NCBI RefSeq assembly: GCF_024586455.1
Contig: NW_026089623.1
Location: 8,714,204-8,778,203 of the forward strand
DNA from: Bactrocera neohumeralis
Taxonomy: Eukaryota; Arthropoda; Insecta; Diptera; Tephritidae
Length of the DNA: 64,000 nucleotides
Direction: 5' to 3'
Numbering within the stretch: the first letter of the stretch is position 1; every line of letters starts with the position of its first letter. The notes under the pieces are model-generated. The model did not search any database. It had not been told where the DNA came from and worked only from the letters and a program-made list of their open reading frames with translations. This document shows positions 42,701 through 52,700 of the stretch, piece after piece. Position numbers and translations under genes: made by a program.

Positions 42701-43532
42701 CATTAAGTTATTTTTGTTCTAGCATCGGGAAAAAAGTAACCATTTCTCCTCTTTTACTACACGTTGGTGTAATGAGCTTGCTCGCTCTATCTCATTGATT
42801 TGGCACATCTGTTTTACTGAAAATAGTTTGTTTAGTAATAGTTATGCTCACCCATGTGTTACCGAAAACTGGTCGATAGGTTATTTGTTTGGTTATTCAT
42901 TGGTCACTGAAAACTAGTGCAACGGTCATCGTGACATTTGCTATGAGTTATTTGTTTGGTGATTCATTGGCCCCACTGCTTATCGTATCAGTCAACTTTT
43001 TGCTTATAAATAAAACAACTGAAATTTTTGTTTTATTTCTTTTTTATTTAATTATTTTTTGAAGTTTACATGTTTATAGATAACAGTTAAATTTTTCCTT
43101 TCTATTTTTACAAATTTCCAGTAATTATTTAGGGTTAATTTTTAAATATTACCATTTTCATATACGTATATATACTACAAATTGAATTTCGTTTTACAAT
43201 CAATTTTTGGCAACATTTATGTATGGTATTTACTATATTAACATTATTTTTTTGGTAAAAAGCTTATATATGGTTTATATTGTTATACCTCGTATAATTT
43301 ACAATACTAAATATATCAATTTACTAATTCTTAATATCCACACAATTTGTAAATATGTATGTAAACTAAATTAACCATAAAATTAGTATTGAGTAATTTA
43401 AATGTTAAAATATTAGTGATTGGGCCCGACTGGAAATTTTCCTACGAAATTTGCAAATATCTAAAATGAATAGAAAGAATTAAATTATTTTTTGTTTGTG
43501 TTTGTTAAGGTATCTACATTATATTTTATTAT
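42701..43532. repeat. AT-rich stretch with a ~69-bp duplicated segment
   Basis: GTTATTTGTTTGG(T)TGATTCATTGG-type text occurs at about 42879 and 42948, indicating two tandem units. This could be a decayed LTR of the gypsy element whose gag ends at 42700, but no second LTR was found. The rest to 43532 is AT-rich without coding signal. Confidence 0.5.
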
Positions 43533-43601
43533 ATAGTATAGGATTAGTAATTATAGTACTTATTTTCAAAATAAGTACCATAATTACTAATCCTATACTA
43601 T
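43533..43601. repeat. 34-bp near-perfect hairpin
   Basis: ATAGTATAGGATTAGTAATT…TACTTATTTT (43533-43566) and its inverse (43568-43601) differ at one base and are separated by a single C. Such near-zero-loop palindromes are rare and unstable. It immediately precedes, in plus coordinates, the end of the Smyd5-like pseudogene. Confidence 0.95.
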
Positions 43602-43604
43602 TTA

Positions 43605-44560
43605 AGTTTGTACACTTCAGCTGGCACTCACCCAAGTAAGATAGGCTAATTTCTCCACCAACTTGTATAGGTGCTACCGCTTTCAACACAACTAAGTCGT
43701 TTGTATAAGGAAATGTCGAAGGAGCGTTTGGTACACAACTCTGGTTAATCTTGCTTTGAAGTAGAGAAAGTCCAGCAACCTCAGTGTTGAGAAATTCTTC
43801 CGCGCATTTAATGAATACTTATGTATATGTGTGAAATAATAATACGAAATTTAAATATAGACTAATTGTTGGTAACTTACATTTAACACTTTATTGTAAA
43901 CTTTATCAATATATTCGTCAAGTTTTGTCTTATCACCTTCAGACATTGGTAAATCGCTCACTTTTTACACCCATTCCGCCAACGGACTCTTCGCAATGCC
44001 CTGACTATTTGTGAAATTCATACTTATTAATGTCTTAAAAGCCTCCGCGTTGGTGAACTAAAAGCAAACTTAAAAATATGTTAAACTGTTTCGGGAACAT
44101 TACACTACAGCAGCTAATTGCTCGTCCGCAAATGCTGAGCAAAAAGTTGGTCCATTTGTTGGTCAAAGTGTTCACCCATCATTTTGTGATACATTTTTTG
44201 TTCTGGATGTGATTGGAAAAACTGTTCTTTTTTTATACATGGCCAACAATTAACATAATGTTGCAACCATGGTGTTGTTGTATTCTGGCAAAGGCACTAC
44301 TAATGCATTGTTATTGGCCAAGCGATACACATTTTATATAACTGAATACATCGCAATTACTATCTGCAATTAGAAACAATTCAATAAATTTTTAGAAACA
44401 ACATATAATCAAGTACTTTCATATACCCACAATGTTACGTTATTTGAAGACACACTAGCACCTTGTCGCCAAGGTTCCTAATGTCTGCTGCATCATCTAT
44501 CAACCATTCGAATGCCTATTTTTTGGTTATCACTATTGTCGGAACTAAAAAAAAAGAAAA
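43605..44560 (-). pseudogene. Smyd5: Smyd5-like SET-domain gene, decayed, introns retained
   Basis: Minus-strand exons in order: 44104-about 44290 (FFQSHPEQKMYHKMMGEHFD, QQMDQLFAQ; then DEQLAAVV), 43881-44057 (FTNAEAFKTLISMNFTNSQG, IAKSPLAEWV-stop, KLDEYIDKVYNKVLN) and 43605-43817 (CAEEFLNTEVAGLSLLQSKI, NQSCVPNAPSTFPYTND, APIQVGGEISLSYLGECQL). The order and spacing match the histone methyltransferase Smyd5, where N-H-S-C-x-P-N-A and I-S-Y-L are SET motifs; here the His is Gln. Introns of 63 bp (43818-43880) and 46 bp (44058-44103) have GT-AG ends, so this is not a retrocopy. A TAG stop and frameshifts show it is dead. The post-SET Cys region is missing. Confidence 0.75.
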
Positions 44561-44689
44561 CAATAATAAGACTTTGTAACACCAGGTACCTAAAGCCATA
44601 ATAAAATTAATAATAATGGTACTGTTGATAATTTTTCACACATTTTGCATTTATACTAAATGTTAAAACATACATTTTCAAATAATATG

Positions 44690-44790
44690 TTAGGTTAGGG
44701 TTAGGTTAGATGGCTGATCATAGATCGCACGTGGATAAGATGTAGTCCTTTGTGAAGCCATTGAAAATAGAACTCCCGTGTTCGGACTTA
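44690..44790 (+). other. Probable 5' leader of the sense LOA-like element
   Basis: A TTAGGTTAGGGTTAGGTTAG tract is followed by sequence that joins 45397 onward when the MITE and one TTA are removed (GTTCGGACTTAAAGATCGGC). It therefore predates the MITE and probably belongs to the element's leader. The TTAGG-like tract is too short to suggest a telomere. Confidence 0.45.
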
Positions 44791-45396
44791 GGCTGAGCCC
44801 ACAGCGGGTTAGTCAAAAATTTTTCTTGTCTTATACGCAACTGCCCATAGCTTCATATGTTACAACCCACACCGAACAAGCAAAATGAAAACGCATGTTC
44901 GTGCTTTGATTTGTTTGAAGAGCTGTTGTCGAACTTCTTATGTATTTTCATACAGCCAACGCACACTAAATTCGACAAAACCGTCTGTGTTGTTGATACA
45001 TACATGCTATGCTACGGCGCAACCCACACCGAATGGAACAGACAACACACGACAGAAAAACACGTTTTGTTGCTCTTAGCTAAACCGTTGGTTAGTCAAA
45101 ATTACGCATTTTCTTTGTGCTTTTATTCTGCATACAAGTTGTTAAAATGAACATTGACGCGGAGAAATTAGTGTTTTTTATCGGGGCAAGGAGCCTAATA
45201 TATAATTACAAAACCGACGACATCTTTATAAGAACTGATTCGCTTTCTCCTTCTTTCGTTTTATTTCAATGCACACCAAGCGAGACAAAAGGACAAAACG
45301 TCGCATTGTGCTTCGCTTGGTGTGGGTTAGAGCACAAGATGTTTTTGTGTTTTATTAGTCAAAGACGTTTTTGACTAATCCGGTGTGGCCTCAGCC
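44791..45396. mobile_element. PIF/Harbinger-type MITE, 606 bp
   Basis: Ends GGCTGAGCCCACAGCGGGTT and the inverse of GGCTGAGGCCACACCGGATT form about 30-bp TIRs (through AGTCAAAAA), with a 3-bp duplication TTA (44788-44790, 45397-45399). Inside, ATG at 45147 opens MNIDAEKLVFFIGARSLIYN, similar to the start of a MADF domain, a DNA-binding domain used by second proteins of some Harbinger elements. The element is likely an internally deleted Harbinger derivative of a family different from 26450. CAACCCACACCGAA occurs twice inside. Confidence 0.85.
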
Positions 45397-45829
45397 TTAA
45401 AGATCGGCGAAACGCTTCGTAGCCAACACAAATTTGCAAAGGCGCTCCTTTGAAGTTAGTCGCCTTGTCGTGGCGAAGGGGCTTAAGTAAGAGTAAAGTG
45501 TGCATCCCAAAGGAAACGCACTCTAATCTTACGAACTAAGAGGGTCACTTCATAATTCCCACAATAGTGATATGGATGAATAAACCCTGCGTTTTACGCT
45601 CATCTCCTATTGTGGAAGTATGATAATACCCGATCCAACACCACCCTAAGCCAAGGGGTCGGGGTACCCGTGCCGAGGGCTGAATGGTCAGCGGGGGGTA
45701 ATAAATAGCTGATCGCGAACGGTCCCCTCCGATGCCCGGGCGAGGTTGCAGGTATAAAAGGCTTCTCTCCGCATACCGGCTCTGCCGACGAGTGACCAAC
45801 CCTTTTCGGTTTACTCGTGGGACCAAAAT

Positions 45830-46342
45830 ATGAACGAAAACAATAACTCAACAACAACAACAACATCAACTACAACAACCGAATTGACGACAACAGCGAC
45901 GACTAAGGACATGAACTATAGGAATACTATTACGGAATCCGAAGAAGACGAACTACTTGCCTCCAGCCAGGAGACGAGTAATAGTACTACCGGACATACC
46001 AACCAAAGTATACCGGTAAACACAGCAGTGAAAACAGCAGATTTAAGGGAGGAAGCGTCCACCTCCAAGGCTGCTATGAGCACCAACCAAAGTGCACTGG
46101 TGGCTAAAGGAGACAGAAAAAAGAATCGCAAGAAATCCCAGAATCAGCTGAGGAAACTCCGGTACCAGAGGGCAGTCTTCATACTAGGGAAGATAGCCAA
46201 AGACCAGGCAGCCGGTACCCCAGTTGATGAGGCAGAAACAAAGCGCCTCAAATCTATCGTAGAGGAATATGAAAGCTACCTGAAAAGGTGGCAATCACAA
46301 CCTCAAGAAGAGAGCAAACGAGAGAGCACTTCTCAGAAATGA
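45830..46342 (+). CDS. LOA-like ORF1, N-terminal half
   Basis: A 170-codon frame from MNENNNSTTTTTSTTTTELT, a Ser/Thr-rich tail encoded by ACAACA repeats, through an acidic part (ITESEEDELLASSQETS) to a basic stretch KGDRKKNRKKSQNQLRKLRY and a helical region KRLKSIVEEYESYLKRWQSQ. This arrangement, low-complexity head followed by basic RNA-binding-like helix, is usual for ORF1 of this group. It loses frame at 46342 before the DUF4780-like domain. Confidence 0.7.
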   Translation: MNENNNSTTTTTSTTTTELTTTATTKDMNYRNTITESEEDELLASSQETSNSTTGHTNQSIPVNTAVKTADLREEASTSKAAMSTNQSALVAKGDRKKNRKKSQNQLRKLRYQRAVFILGKIAKDQAAGTPVDEAETKRLKSIVEEYESYLKRWQSQPQEESKRESTSQK

Positions 46343-46399
46343 AATCGCTCCATCACAGAAACGGAACTCAGCCCAAAAAACCGAGGCGGTGTGAAGGTG

Positions 46400-46985
46400 A
46401 ACACAGCAGCACAACAACGGCAAGGCATTTCTGCGATGTGCCAGGGATAGCCTGCAGGTGGCAGGTCCTCTCCGAGCACCATACAGGAGAGATGGGTGGA
46501 GATCGAAGTCAGATTGTCGAGTATGGTGATAACCCTCAGGGGCTACAGGGTCATCAAGTGTGCGGACCAGGCCTCGCTAGATTTCCTGACAGGTAGTGTT
46601 GCTAAAATTAGCAACGCCTTTGTGGGCCTCCAATTGAGGCTTATACCCGCCAGGGACATTCCGAAGAGACCTCGTGCTCGCATTTGGCTACCCCCTCTAG
46701 AGGAGCCAGGCGAAAAACTCCTGAGGTACATTAAGCTGCAGAACAAATCTATACCTGGTATAGATGAGTGGCAGCTAATCAAGGAGGAAAATCCGAATTA
46801 AGCAAGCAAGCCAATACTAGTTTGTGATGAGTCCATTGAGGCTCTGAAGAAGACTGACTACAAAATCAGCTTCGGAATCCGCAAGGCCAGACTAAAAATC
46901 TTCCAAGGCGACAAAGCGGCTGACGAAGACGACACGGAAGAGGTCGACGACGCCAGCCAGTTGCTAAGGAATGTGGGCATCGAAG
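46400..46985 (+). pseudogene. LOA-like ORF1, DUF4780-type domain
   Basis: The frame 46496-46801 reads VITLRGYRVIKCADQASLDF, LTGSVAKISNAFVGLQLRLI, PARDIPKRPRARIWLPPLEE and IKLQNKSIPGIDEWQLIKEE; a further part continues after a stop to KISFGIRKARLKIFQGDK. The P-x-R-x-R-x-W-x-P motif is typical of DUF4780 in insect retrotransposon ORF1 proteins. It is split from the N-terminal half by a frameshift at about 46345-46495. Confidence 0.75.
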
Positions 46986-47216
46986 AATCCCGAGATGCCC
47001 AATAACATAAGATGCGTACAGATAAACCTGCAGCACTCGAAGAGTTTTATACACGGAACAGAGGTAAACCTAGGGCCTGCATTCTTATCAATAAAAGTAT
47101 AAATGCATTTCTTTGTCCTAATTACAGCACAGCAGATCTAATCTAAGTATTTGCAACAAGGACGATAAGCCAACATTTATTTTCCCAAGCTCGGATAGGT
47201 TTCCGGGTGGGAGGAA

Positions 47217-47978
47217 GTGCTTTACCTCACGCTATCAACAGACACAGACAGTCTCGTTGTGGATAACTGGAGGGTATCCGATGAGCCGTCCATGTCGGAT
47301 CACTCTTGGATACTCTTCAGCATTCGCGAGAAGTACAGTGCGCCTCTCACACACCGGAACCCTAGAAGAACGGCATGGGGAAAATTTACCAGTATAGCAA
47401 CAAAATGCCTTGAAAAGGGAGGCAATAAGAGTATTAGAAATCGTCAGGAACTAGATTCAGAAGTAGAGAAGTTGGAAAAAATCTTAACCAGAACTTTTAA
47501 TAAATCTACTCCGCTAACAGTTTTGAAAAAGAGAAAGTCTCTTCCTTGGTGGAACAGTGAACTCAAGAATTTGAGAACACAACTAAGGAAAGCTTTTAAT
47601 GAAAGTTTTAGAACCAAAATCTGGCAGACATTTAAAGATATTATGAAAGAATACAAAAAAGCAGTCAGGAAAGCTAAAAACGACTCTTGGCGATCTTTCT
47701 GCACATCGATAGAAAGTTGCAGAGAAGCCGCTAGACTGAGTAAAATGCTATCCAAAGATCATATTAATACTGCCTACATTAGGGTGGAGGGAAGTGATTG
47801 GACCTCCTCGGCAAAGAAGTCTCTGGAGGTACTAATCACAGCGCACTTCTCCGGGAGTCAGCAAACACCTTCAACGAGGGTTCAACCAGAACCACCGTTG
47901 AACGCAGCTGATTACCAAAGCCAAATAGTAGACAAAAGCAAAATCAAATATGCCATAAATAGTTTTGAACCATTTTAA
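47217..47978 (+). pseudogene. LOA-like ORF2: endonuclease end and linker
   Basis: The 253-codon frame begins near the last endonuclease motif (SDEPSMSDHSWILFSI; Asp-His) and runs through the linker: PLTVLKKRKSLPWWNSELKN, LRTQLRKAFNESFRTKIWQT, AVRKAKNDSWRSFCTSIESC and KIKYAINSFEPF. It stops with TAA where KSAGPDGI would follow. Upstream endonuclease catalytic residues are deleted between about 47090 and 47160. Confidence 0.85.
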
Positions 47979-47999
47979 GCAGCAGGTCCTGACGGGATT

Positions 48000-48956
48000 A
48001 TGCCCATAATGCTGCAAAAACTGGTAGAACCAATCCTCTCTCCGCTTCTATGGGTTGCAGCGCTGAACGAAATACTACTCCAACTAAACGGTGGAGGAGT
48101 GAAAGCAGTAGCGTATGCAGACGATATAGTGTTGTTGGTATCAGGTATGTTTCCTTCAACAGTCAGCGAGATTATGGAAAGAGCACTTCGTAGGTTAAAG
48201 CTATGGACTAAAAACAATGATCTAGGAGTTAACCCGAACAAAACAGAACTGATGCTATTCACAAGCAGAACCAAAATATCTCAGTTTCAACTTCCGGTAC
48301 TAAACGGTACAATACTCACATTATCCCCCACAGCTAAATACTTGGGGGTGGAGATTGACACCAAACTGTCCTGGAAAATAAATATAGAAAAATGAATAAA
48401 CAAAGCATACATGGCCTGCTATACTTGGAGAAGAATTGTCAACCAGAATTGGGGCGTCAAACCAAGTATAATCATCTGGATGTATACGGCTGTCATAAGA
48501 CCTATACTTACATATGGACCTCTGGTATGGTAGCCAGCGCTAAACAAACAATACAACATTAAAAAATTAAATGGAATGCAAAGAGCAGCATGTGCGGGTG
48601 TTACGGGTGCAATCAGGTCATGCCCGACTGATGTGCTCAATGTGATCCTGCATCAACTACCAATGGATATTTTTATTCACAAAACAGCAGCTATTGCGAC
48701 GATAAGAATAAAAGAATTGGGAGGTTGGAATCAGCAGAACTACGGACATTGTGTAATCCTAAACAAGCTCACCATTAATAAATCAGACTACATTCTCCCA
48801 AAGCTGGATTTCAATAGACACTTCCAGGTGAGGATACCATCTAGACGAGAATGGAGAAGAGGTTCAATAGGAGAGGAGGATAGAGGATACCACCTCAGTC
48901 TATACCGACGGGTCCAAAATGGACTGCGGAGTAGGCACGGGGGTATTCTCCGCTGA
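48000..48956 (+). pseudogene. LOA-like RT (YADD) and thumb, internally deleted
   Basis: After AAGPDGIMPIMLQKLVEPIL the text jumps to SPLLWVAALNEILLQLNGGG, so the fingers and first palm Asp are deleted. AVAYADDIVLLVSGMFPSTV (YADD), LGVNPNKTELMLFTSRTKI and PTAKYLGVEIDTKLSWKIN follow. In the next frame are the thumb-like MQRAACAGVTGAIRSCPTDV and LNVILHQLPMDIFIHKTAAI. A TGA after NIEK and a TAG at 48532 break it. Confidence 0.88.
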
Positions 48957-49746
48957 TCTAGGCATATCTCTCTCTATACGTCTACCGAACTCGGCTAGCA
49001 TCTGCCAAGCAGAAGTACTAGGCATAGAAAAAGCCTGCAAAGTTCTATTAGAAAACCACGGAAATATACATAAAGCAACTATATTTACGGACAGCCAGGC
49101 GGCCCTCCTGGCATTGTCTTCACCCATGACAAAGTCCAGTATAGTTCACAGCTGCAAGAGAGCACTAAGCTCAATAAAAGACAAGCTCCAGCTAAACTTG
49201 ATCTGGGTTCCCGGACACAGGAACTTTTTCGGTAACGAAAAAGCAGACGAGTTGGCAAAGGCAGGAGCTTTCCTCAATGAATCCGAGGCGGAGCTAATAC
49301 CAGGCCCGCTAGGATCGATAAAAGGAGAGATCAATAGACAATTTCAGCAAATTGCAAACAACAGGTGGAAAAACATTACAAAATGCGTCATAACTAAACA
49401 ATTATGGCCAACATATGACAGGAAAAGAACCAACGACTTATTAAATAGGTCAAGAAAAAGTATTTACAGAATAACAGCTACCACAACAGGGCACTGGCCA
49501 TTTGGGGAACATGCGTCCAAAATGGGTATGCCATACAACGACATCTGCCGTGGCTGTGGAGTAGCAGGGAACAAGGAAACAATCTTCCACTTTCTCTGCG
49601 AATGCCCAGCTCTAGCACAGATCCGACACAAAACACTCGAAATCTACCAAACACCAAACCTTGAATGGATTTCCACCAAAAGCATATCGGACATAAGTAG
49701 TTTCATCGAAACTTCAAAATGGTTTGAGAGAGAAGGTGAAACGTAA
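48919..49746 (+). CDS. LOA-like RNase H and C-terminus
   Basis: A 275-codon frame: (YTDGSK just upstream) MDCGVGTGVFSADLGISLSI, QAEVLGIEKACKVLLENHG (Glu), ATIFTDSQAALLALSS (Asp) and NLIWVPGHRNFFGNEKADEL (His/Asp), then the C-terminal zinc-like block CRGCGVAGNKETIFHFLCEC (CCHC). The domain is intact over its length. The upstream frame 48576-48956 overlaps it by a frameshift, so it is not translated as part of an intact ORF2. Confidence 0.9.
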   Translation: MDCGVGTGVFSADLGISLSIRLPNSASICQAEVLGIEKACKVLLENHGNIHKATIFTDSQAALLALSSPMTKSSIVHSCKRALSSIKDKLQLNLIWVPGHRNFFGNEKADELAKAGAFLNESEAELIPGPLGSIKGEINRQFQQIANNRWKNITKCVITKQLWPTYDRKRTNDLLNRSRKSIYRITATTTGHWPFGEHASKMGMPYNDICRGCGVAGNKETIFHFLCECPALAQIRHKTLEIYQTPNLEWISTKSISDISSFIETSKWFEREGET

Positions 49747-50144
49747 TAGCAGATACAGGAGGTTCTACGAATAGTGTATCAAATTGGCACATCAAGTGCT
49801 AATTGAGCCCGATAGGGCTGCACTCCTTCCTACCTACCTACCTGCGCCTGCCAGTTCGGTGGGATGTGTGAAGGTATGCGCCCCCAAGTGTCTAAGTCTT
49901 GATCTCCCGAAAGCGGGGCAGTCAAGAAGGAAGTGCTGGCTAGTTTCTACCACATCTTCTTCCAAACAGCTTCTGCATGCGGCGTCCGGTAGAATTCACT
50001 GTCTTACAGCATGTATGCCAATAGGACAGTGGTTCGTCAAGAGCCCCATCACTAACGAGAGGCTGGCCTTACTGAGGGCAAAGAGATCACGAGATTTCTT
50101 ACGATCTATATTGGACCAGAAGGCTTTTGCGACCGCATAGGTAC

Positions 50145-50771
50145 CTAGCGTTGACCAAGAAGCCGCGAGGCCCAGATATCCAGTAGCAGAGCACTGGAGG
50201 ATGCGGGAGCACCGACCAGTCCCCATTCTACCGATAACGATTCTAGGGTGCCTGTCCTTGCTAGCTCATCAGCTTTGCAGTTACCCGCGATTCCGCTGTG
50301 GCCCGGCACCCATACAAGTCTTAAAATAAAAGCTCTAGCCGCTGGAGACACTGATGCCAGACACTCTTCGACGAGCCCTGAACGCACCGTGAATGAGTTC
50401 AAGGCTAGTATCGCCGCTCTGCTGTCTGAGTGAATGGTCACTTCCCTGAAGGTAGACACTTTCCGGAGCAGCAAATCTACTGCCGCCTTGATGGCTGCGA
50501 CCTCCGCCTGGAAGACACTGCAATAGTCGAGAAGTCTGAAGCTTGATTTAATGGAGAGTTCCCGGCAGTAGACCACTCCACCAAGCTTCCCCTCAAGCTT
50601 TGACCCATCCGTAAAAAAGCTTATTGCCCCTTTCCTCCAACGGCTTCCAAACCTTCCTCGTCGGTATATGGGCAGTGAAGGAGCCACCGGAGTTCGATAT
50701 GGCGACTCTATGATCCAGATGATCCGGTATAAAGTCAAAGCTTGTGAGGATATCCGCGTGTTCAGATACAC
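50145..50771 (-). CDS. LOA-like RNase H (antisense element)
   Basis: A 208-codon frame: WRKGAISFFTDGSKLEGKLG (Asp), DYCSVFQAEVAAIKAAVDLL (Glu), EVTIHSDSRAAILALNSFTV (Asp) and RLVWVPGHSGIAGNCKADEL (His/Asp). All RNase H catalytic residues are visible. The reading frame closes near SRLLGQR, where the C-terminal part continues in another frame (49784-50140 opposite). Confidence 0.9.
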   Translation of the reverse strand: MYLNTRISSQALTLYRIIWIIESPYRTPVAPSLPIYRRGRFGSRWRKGAISFFTDGSKLEGKLGGVVYCRELSIKSSFRLLDYCSVFQAEVAAIKAAVDLLLRKVSTFREVTIHSDSRAAILALNSFTVRSGLVEECLASVSPAARAFILRLVWVPGHSGIAGNCKADELARTGTLESLSVEWGLVGAPASSSALLLDIWASRLLGQR

Positions 50772-51496
50772 GCTCCATTAGGAACCCAGATTCCCTGATA
50801 GCCACTTTTGCGGTCAGGCACCTTCCGGCAATGTCCACCGGCGTTATGTTTAGAATTGCATTGAGTGCAATGGTTGGGGTGGACCTTAATGCACCGCACA
50901 TACTGATGAGCACGGTCCGCTGAACGCTCTCAAGTTTCTTTGCAATTGTGGTATTCTGTAAAGCCCTCCACCACATAAAGACTCCATAGAACATTATGTG
51001 CTTGACTATGGTGTCATAGAGCCAGAGAACCACCTTCGGCGAGAGTCCCCACCTCTTGCCAATAGCTCCTCAACAGCAGTATAGGGCAATCGATGCCTTC
51101 CTAGCTCTTTCCTCGATATTCGGCTTCCATGAAAGCTTCTTATCCAGGATGAGCCCTAAATAGTTTACTGTATCCGCCGGTTGCAGGCGAACACCTCCCA
51201 TTTGCGGCAACGGTGCCACAGGGATCTTGTATTTTCAACTAAATAAAACCATTTCTGTTTTATTTGGATTGATGGCGAGTCCACTTCCGTTCGTCCATTT
51301 TGTTACAACGATGAGATACCCCTGCCTCAACTCATACACGGTGCTAAGAAACTTTGCTTTCACTATAAGTGCTACATCGTCTGCGTAGGCAATCACCTGA
51401 CAGCCAAGATCCTCTAGCTTTTTGAGAAGGTCGTTGACGACAAGGATCCATAGAAGAGAAGAAAGAACGCCCCCCTGGGGGTTCCCCTGCTCACAG
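50593..51496 (-). pseudogene. LOA-like RT palm end and thumb (antisense)
   Basis: From 51496: GNPQGGVLSSLLWILVVND-type text, KLEDLGCQVIAYADDVALIV, LRQGYLIVVTKWTNGSGLAI, NPNKTEMVLF, then after stops LKLGLILDKKLSWKPNIEER-like text and frame 50593-51033 (KHIMFYGVFMWWRALQNTTI, MCGALRSTPTIALNAILNIT, PVDIAGRCLTAKVAIRESG). The two frames differ, so there is at least one frameshift. Confidence 0.87.
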
Positions 51497-51745
51497 TCAT
51501 AAATTTAAGTTCGGTGACATGAAATTTAAGCCACAATGTTTAAATACAAATTGTTTACATTGCAAGTATTGTTGCTTTTTTTTATGAAGCAACGATACTT
51601 GCATTTTCGTTATACATATTTATGTGAGTGTCAATTTAAATCAAACCAACAAATAAATAAATGTTTTACACAGTAATGTTGTTGGGTTGATTTAAATATT
51701 TTCTCATGATTTCGTCTACGTTGGAGTTTTCATTATATATGTAAC
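51497..51745. other. Foreign insertion in the antisense RT
   Basis: RT text stops at GNPQGG (51496) and resumes as VVETEWSS near 51780. The AT-rich stretch between contains the hairpin AAGTATTGTTGCTT…AAGCAACGATACTT around 51562-51600. It may be a small MITE; ends and target duplication are not clear. Confidence 0.55.
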
Positions 51746-51749
51746 TCGT

Positions 51750-52700
51750 GCTTGCGCTGCTCCATTCTGTTTCGACCACTCTGTCGCACAGAAGACTGAA
51801 AATGAGGTGCTTGAGGTTCGATTCAACCCCAAGACCGTCTAGAGCAGTTATGACTGCCTCTGTCAGGACGTTGTTGAAAGCTCCCTCAATGTCAAGGAAA
51901 TTCCCAACAACGAAGTCCTTAGCCTCAATTGCTTCCTCAAGTCACGACACGATAGTGTGCAGGGCAGTGTCCACTGACCTTCCTTTATAATACGCATGTT
52001 GCGCTCCTGATAGATGGTCTCTCGGAATGCGCCCTCTTAGATATCAGTCCAGCAGTCTCTCCAAAGTTTTTAGCAAAAAGGAGGAGAGGCTGATGGGCCT
52101 GAAATCCTTGGCCGTGACGTGGGAGCCCCTGCCAGCCTTCGGGATGAACGTAACCCTGACTCGAATCCAGGCCCCCGGGATGTAACCTAATCTAATGCAG
52201 CTCGCATAGATCGGTGCCAACCAGCCGCAATATACCTTTACAGCCTGCTGCAGCTGCACTGGTATGATGCCGTCCGGTCCCGGGGACTTGATCGATTTGA
52301 ACGAATTTATCGCCCAAGTCAAGTGACGCTCATCCAGAAGGTCGGAAAAGGCCGCGTTGTCAGCATGCAACGCTCTGAGAGATACCTCCGCAGAGGACGT
52401 GTTACTAGGGAAGTGAGCATCAAAGAGCATCTGAAGTGTCTCTTCACTGCTCAGGGCCCACTTCCTATTTAAATCCTTGAGATACCCCAGGGACACAGGG
52501 TTTTTTGCGAAGATGCGCCTGAATCTAGAGGACTCGTGCCAGCCCCACACCTTTTCGCAGAAGCTCTTTCTCAAGATCCTCTTAGTCCAATCACATTTCT
52601 TATTGATATTACCAGCTGTATTCTCTAATATCAGACGCGTTTGTTGTTGCTTATCACTTTTTTGGTACAGCGCGCTGTATTTCACACTGAGACTCACCAA
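51750..52700 (-). pseudogene. LOA-like linker and RT fingers (antisense)
   Basis: Frame 52044-52700: CDWTKRILRKSFCEKVWGWH, ESSRFRRIFAKNPVSLGYLK, HLTWAINSFKSIKSPGPDGI, WIRVRVTFIPKAGRGSHVTA and KDFRPISLSSFLLKTLERLL. After a frame change come YYKGRSVDTALHTIVS, EAKDFVVGNFLDIEGAFNNV (first Asp) and ALDGLGVESNLKHLIFSLLC. The parts are in proper order but not in one frame. Confidence 0.88.

Larger units (their letters stand above)
45400..49830 (+). mobile_element. Sense LOA-like non-LTR retrotransposon, decayed
   Basis: Order: leader, ORF1 (45830-46801, frameshifted), ORF2 start at 46995 (MPNNIRCVQINLQHSKS), a deletion removing most of the endonuclease, linker (47217-47978), RT with a deletion in fingers/palm (48000-48395), thumb (48576-48956) and RNase H (48919-49746). 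RNase H with FTDSQAALLALSS and WVPGHRNFFGNEKADELAKA plus the DUF4780-type ORF1 suggests the LOA clade. It ends near (CCTA)n at 49828-49843, where an antisense LOA-like element begins. Confidence 0.88.
49835..52700 (-). mobile_element. Antisense LOA-like non-LTR element, partial
   Basis: Reading from 52700 down: linker and RT start (52044-52700), palm (51750-52040), an unrelated insertion (51497-51745), the rest of palm with IAYADDVALIVKAKF at about 51395-51350, thumb (50593-51033) and RNase H (50145-50771), then a 3' region toward 49835. It meets the sense LOA-like element tail to tail at a (CCTA)n tract. ORF1 and endonuclease are missing. It is a different family from its neighbour. Confidence 0.88.

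Noticed and set aside
44690..44712. TTAGGTTAGGGTTAGG tract as a telomeric repeat
   Set aside because: Only a few units, inside TE sequence, and flies lack TTAGG telomeres.
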